DNA of 64,000 nt from Archegozetes longisetosus (lineage: Eukaryota > Arthropoda > Arachnida > Sarcoptiformes > Trhypochthoniidae): NCBI GenBank assembly GCA_018873245.2, contig JAEMBT020000001.1, positions 5,816,220 to 5,880,219 of the forward strand, read 5' to 3'. Below, in pieces: positions 59,342 to 64,000 of the stretch (positions are counted from its first letter, which is position 1; each line of letters opens with the position of its first letter). The notes beneath the pieces are model-generated. The model searched no databases and had not been told where the DNA came from. It saw only the letters and a list, made by a program, of their open reading frames with translations. Both the position numbers and the translations under genes were made by a program.

Positions 59342-62300
59342 CTATCTATAACCAAAAGGAGTTGTTGTATAATCATGCGGTTTTATTATTTTTTTATCGT
59401 AAACGAATCGATATTTTTTCCTAATTTCCTTTGTCATCAGCTCGAGAAACGGTGAAACAGTTATAGTTTTCTGTTGTACGTCCAGTACGATTGGTGACGG
59501 TGGTGGAGGTGGTGGTGGTGGTTGTGCTCCTCCTGCTACTACTATACTTTGATCATCGTTATTTTCACGGATACTCCTTTGATGTCTTATCGCATCATCT
59601 ATCAGACGCTTCATGGCTTCGAAATTGACAATATTGGAAGCTATAAAATTCAGTGATAAGCCTTTCACTTTGCAAAAGTATTTCCTTATGCCCGAATTTG
59701 GATAATAGGCTTCGTAGGCGTAATTTTTGCTTCCGCACGAGGCAAATTTTGTTATATAAGCATCTGGTTCTTCCGGTGTTGTTATTTCATTAGTCAAGTC
59801 ACCTATGAATTCCCCCGTTTCGGGAATATAATCATCTGGTCGAGCGTAGAATATTATAGAGTCTGTATCAAAGTACAAAATCCTTTCTTGCAATTTATCA
59901 AGCAATTCAAACAATTCAAGTCTTGCATATGAAGTGACCCAAGATGCAATAAAAAATACTAGAATGAGACGAAGATTCGATGTAATTTTCTTCCTTCTCG
60001 AAAGTAACTTGTAGTGTCTCATCAGAAATCAGTAGAGCATCGGTTACGAAAACAGTATTATCTGACAGTAGTTTAAAAAATTCTTGTGGTTCTGTAATGT
60101 ATTGAGTTTTGTTCAGGTTATAACTCTGTCCGAATTTACCCCAAAAGCTGACGACAACTAGTTTTCCTAGAGCTCTCATTCCCGGGTTATATTTGATACA
60201 ATCTTTGTCTAATTTGATGTTTTCTTTTTCTTCATACAGTTTGATATAGTCGTCTTTTTCTGTGTCAGTCATGTCATTCCTTGGCCAGGCGCTAGCCTCA
60301 ACTTTTAACTTTATGAAGTCTGTGAATAGGCCAGTATCATTTAGATTCTGAGGCTTTAGCTCAGGAAAATGCCAGTCTTCATAGACTTCTATAATTTTAT
60401 CATTTTTCTCCAAAGATTTCTTTATTTCCATTGTAGTCCATGTGCCTACTATACTTTCATCATCGCTATGATCGCACTTGTCCAATTTTTCTGTCTGAGC
60501 ACATTTGTAGCACAAGGGAAACATTAATCTATTTCTCAATCGGACTGGTAAAACAGCGAAATATAGATTGGTTGGCGGTAAGATTTTGCAGAATATAAAA
60601 CCATCATAATGGGAAATATTCGTATCGAAATCTTTGACTATTCTAATTGGATGACCAATAGGATACATTTTTCTCTTTACAACGTATGGGTAGAGAAGTA
60701 AAATCCATATAAAATATTTTTTCATCTCCATCGCAACAATGATATAATTTTGATGCGTTACATCGACCTCCGAAAAAGTTATCTCGAGGATCTAATGGTG
60801 GTCTCTGCTTTTTATCCTTCAAATGATTGACATGATCAATGAAAAAATTATCCAAAGCCTTATCTTTCTTTCTCATTGATTTCAATTTGCATTCCCACAT
60901 AGTTATCAGTTGATAGCCTCGGGTCTTCAAGTACTCTTCTTTCTGCTCGAGCTGTTGGTATAAATATTCCATTGAAAGACCATTGAAAGGGTTGTGTATA
61001 GTTGATCGCTTCGTTGGATAACATTGTCTACATCCATGCCACAAATCTCCGTAAAATTCAAATATCTTCTTCTGATCTTCACTTAATCCGTCGACGTAAT
61101 ATCTGCCAATTTTTATTTCTCGTCTGATAAAAACCTTCTCAGTTAGTTCTACATAATCGAGCCATGCACTTCCTACATATGACGACTTTCTTCTAGGTTC
61201 ATATCCATTATGAGGATAAATGGCTATCTGATTTGGTTTGAGATAACTAGTCTTGAATACTTCCATACAGCTCTGAGCAATCGTTATTGAACGACAAAGT
61301 GGATCGATTTCTGACACACTTTGGAATATCTGTCTAAATGTCATCATACATCTCATTAATATATCAACATCGGATTTGCAATATTTTAATAATTCCGAAT
61401 CGAATTTAAATTCTTCATGTTTTTGCTCATCGTACTATTCAAGAAATTTTTCTCTTTCTTTTTCGCTCATGTAATCAGCATCATAATACTCGATTGCCGG
61501 CCATTCACCAACATAATTTTCGTTACCAGGCTTATTGAAGTAAAACGGAAAAACTCCTTTTTCTACTTGAGATTCCAAACCAAAAGTCTGAGGAAGTTTC
61601 CTAAGAGGCATCGGTAAAAATGAGAGCGAATCTATAAACTTTGTTTTTAATTCTCATTGAGAGAATTTTAGTTCCTTTCCTTATTACACTAGGAGTCATT
61701 CTATTGTTCACACAATATTTTAGTATAAATTGAGAATCGTATCCTCTACTGTTATGAGCAATTACATATATTTTAATGTCTGATTTCAGTTTCATGTACA
61801 TCTTCTTCTCTTTGACAAAATTAGCATAAGTTTCAAAAATGAATATGTTAAAATCTCTCACAGTATTCGATCCTTTGAACACATATTCCTTTTTGCCACA
61901 GAATTGACACCAAATATTCTTTCTATCTCTCGATTCTGGGTCCCAACACTCATCACAGGTAACGTTGACGACACATAAATTTGGTTTGTGTATATACTCA
62001 TTCATTTTCTGTGGTATTTGTTGGCTCTCAAAATCGTAAAATATAAAAATCTTGGGTAACTGATCTTCTTTCATTATTTTGATCTTGTCGTTCGACATAA
62101 TGAAACAATGATGCCCAGAAAAAGGAACCAGAACTTTACAAATCCGGCACTTGTACTTCCCACAGTGATGAACTTTTGTTTTTAAAGTTTTTGAACAATG
62201 ACTGCACTTCCATATTTTAGGACAAATTTTCGTTTTATCCTTATGCTTTTTGAAGCAGACTTCATTTGCGAATTCTCGGTTGCATTCATTGCACCTAACT

Positions 62301-63238
62301 AGTGTCACTCCAGTTCTACATTGATTTGTATCATAACAGTATTTGCATATTCCGTCGCAACAGTGACTCTTTCTACCAGTGAAACCCTTCAAACACTTTT
62401 TGCAGAAATGATCGAAACCAAGAAAAGCCTTAATGCTCAATAGTGCATCACAATGATTTTCCGACATGAACAGATAGAGTTGTTTTTCTGCTTGAGGTCC
62501 AACATAATAATAAGATTTTGATACCGTCACAACTACAAGTTTGTATTCGGGCGATAAAACATTTTGAAACTTACTGAAATCTTCAAACTTTACGCCAGTA
62601 TCTGTGACATTCACCTCAGCTTTTTTACACAATTCTACAGCTTTTCTATACTGAATTTGTCTCGAATCAGCTCTAATTCTTCTCCATTCTAAACCTTTGA
62701 TACCGTCTTCATATGCTTTAGCAACAACAATTGAGCGCGCAACACAATAACCATCACTAACTATTTGAACAAGTTTTTTAGAATTTTGTCTCCATTTCCC
62801 AATATTGATCAAATTATATCTATTTCTTGATCCGCCAACTCCGTTTTGTCGAACATGTATTATGTCAACTTCTATCAAACCGTTCATCAGAAAATCTCTT
62901 TTTGACTGACTGACTTTTATGATTTCATTCAAAAGAGTTTCACTTGTAAAATCTTGTATCCTTCTGAAAGGTGTGAAGATATCGTAGTCGAGAGACTGAT
63001 TGCGAAGCGCAATTCGAACATAGTCGTCGTCTTTTGCCGCTCTCAGTAGTCGATGTATAATAGAGTTCAAAGTAATTTCCAATTGAATTATAACACTTTC
63101 AATGTTTATTTCATTATTTCCAGTATTGTAAGTACATTTAACTTTAGCATTATAAGTTTTCATTCCGAATCTACGACTGAAACCTTCATATCTATCAATT
63201 ATTTCCCAGTCTATATGAAATTCACCCGGCAAAGACAT
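59342..63238 (-). pseudogene. Protein-primed-type family B DNA polymerase (PolB), four breaks
   Basis: Replicates the element. The N-terminal half (63,238-61,601) has Cys/His zinc clusters (about residues 270-385), Exo I (FYDFES) and Exo II (HNSRGYDSQFI). Exo III (YCKSDVDIL) follows near 61,365. Downstream, polymerase motif A (DFTSL then YP) straddles a frame change at about 60,700, motif B reads SFWGKFG near 60,135, and motif C is FDTDS near 59,860. A polyproline insert (near 59,510) precedes the C-terminus, which ends at 59,342. Breaks are a frame change near 61,635, TAG at 61,435-61,437, a frame change in 60,643-60,731 and a frame change in 59,916-60,022. The total length of about 1,300 residues is usual for Polinton polymerases. 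All catalytic residues remain. Confidence 0.9.
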
Positions 63239-63523
63239 TTTTCAAAATGACTTACAATTCTAACCGACAATACAATGAACCGAGTGCTAGACCTCACATG
63301 CGCATTCGAGTTATATTTGAAGGCGTACATGAAGCAATGTTTAATATATTTTTTATTTAATCATTAAAAATGTTTTCTAATCTAATCGAATATACTAATA
63401 AAATTATAATTGACAAGGAATAGAAAATCAATTGATATAATGTTCTGAATATAAAATATATGAACTAATCATAAGAGATAAAATTAATTTTTTCAAAATG
63501 CTTCTCCAATGAATTCATTCAAC
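63239..63523. other. Intergenic between polymerase and small Cys/His gene
   Basis: AT-rich 285 bp with no ORF. It probably holds the polymerase promoter and the 3' end of the upstream gene. No convincing core element was identified. Confidence 0.5.
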
Positions 63524-63985
63524 TTAAATGCGAGGACGCTTCTCATTCGGTTCTTCTTCTTCACATCTGGAAAGTTCCTCAAATTCATCCAATTCTCGTT
63601 TCCTCTGATTCAGGCATCCAACGACCTTAGATTTCAAATTTGGATCTTTAAATCCATAGCTTTGTTTCACGGCATCGAGTAGTTGTTCAGGCTTTTCGAT
63701 CATAGTCGGAAGCAGCTTATATTTTGCCTCCTGACCAAGAACTTCATTAAGGTTTAGTAGTTTAGAGTAATACTCAAACAATTCGTTAAAACATTTTTTC
63801 GCTTCGCTGTTGTTCAGATTTTGCATCAACAGACCAAGCAACTCCTCCTCCACAAGTTCTTTCTTGCAATCATGCTCGTCATAAACAAGACTTTCTTCTT
63901 TACATCCGTTACATCTTTGCTTAATAATCATTCCGACTTTTTCTGCCACGACTGAAGAGTAAATTAACTTCACCAATTCTTGCAT
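63524..63985 (-). CDS. Small Cys/His protein of Polintons
   Basis: 153 residues, intact. The start at the ATG at 63,985 is 15 bp from the window edge, so an upstream start cannot be excluded. The N-terminus has RCNGCKEE followed by DEHDCKKE, a Cys-x2-Cys plus His-x-Cys pattern likely to bind zinc, which recurs in small proteins of Polinton/adintovirus genomes. The remainder is helical and highly charged, ending in acidic residues and KRPRI. Its function is unknown. It is the outermost visible gene and is transcribed with the others. Confidence 0.6.
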   Translation of the reverse strand: MQELVKLIYSSVVAEKVGMIIKQRCNGCKEESLVYDEHDCKKELVEEELLGLLMQNLNNSEAKKCFNELFEYYSKLLNLNEVLGQEAKYKLLPTMIEKPEQLLDAVKQSYGFKDPNLKSKVVGCLNQRKRELDEFEELSRCEEEEPNEKRPRI

Positions 63986-64000
63986 TTTCTCATCTTTAGC

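Larger units (their letters stand above)
50883..63985 (-). mobile_element. Polinton/Maverick (adintovirus-type) element, partial
   Basis: All hallmark genes are present on one strand within 13.1 kb: polymerase B, retroviral-type integrase, packaging ATPase, adenain-like protease, major capsid and other virion candidates, plus an inhibitor of apoptosis. The terminal inverted repeats were not identified. The right end probably lies beyond 64,000, and the left end within 50,692-50,882 or slightly outside. That interval contains a short repeat of CTAGACCTGA near 50,764-50,792. The host-derived flank on the left is transposon debris. Confidence 0.92.

Noticed and set aside
58586-59455. Long open frames on both strands (up to 289 codons)
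   Set aside because: They are produced by an 18-bp repeat lacking stop codons in all frames; the predicted peptides are simple repeats.

Overview
The window is AT-rich eukaryotic DNA, most likely from an arthropod. The evidence is a three-copy family of intron-bearing fatty acyl-CoA reductase (FAR) genes with introns of about 58-65 bp, an arthropod-type gustatory receptor with phase-0 introns near its C-terminus, mariner, and many hAT, piggyBac and Harbinger-type short transposons. A mite or other chelicerate would fit, but the sequence alone does not settle this.

Region 1 (1-31,557) is dominated by a giant inverted repeat. A left arm (1,091-15,504) and a right arm (about 17,146-31,557) are near-identical reverse complements. 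Each carries, from outside in, an empty AT-rich stretch, a gustatory receptor gene, a GC-rich repeat, a mariner, a fold-back MITE, a nested pair of hAT MITEs and a FAR gene with another hAT MITE in intron 3. The arms differ by scattered substitutions and by homopolymer indels that break different genes in each arm. The inner 15,505-17,145 is only loosely symmetrical.

Region 2 (31,558-50,882) holds a secreted leucine-rich-repeat/HRM-domain gene, several MITEs, a truncated second FAR copy and a third five-exon FAR copy. The truncated copy runs directly into an inverted duplicate of window bases 1-1,090. The third FAR copy keeps the empty insertion sites of two hAT MITEs that are filled in both palindrome arms, which gives a relative order of events.

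Region 3 (50,883-63,985, extending past the right edge) is a Polinton/Maverick (adintovirus-type) element read on the minus strand. Its order is: Cys/His small protein, protein-primed-type DNA polymerase B, an 18-bp hairpin minisatellite, a BIR-BIR-RING inhibitor of apoptosis, packaging ATPase, basic core-like protein, two small unknowns, chromodomain integrase, small membrane protein, penton-type candidate, glycine-rich capsid-associated protein, double-jelly-roll-type major capsid protein and adenain-type protease. Replication, integration, packaging and capsid functions are all represented. Most large genes carry one to four frame breaks, while motifs remain well preserved. It therefore looks like a recently decayed endogenous copy, or a copy degraded by sequencing indels. 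Protease and membrane-protein genes are intact.
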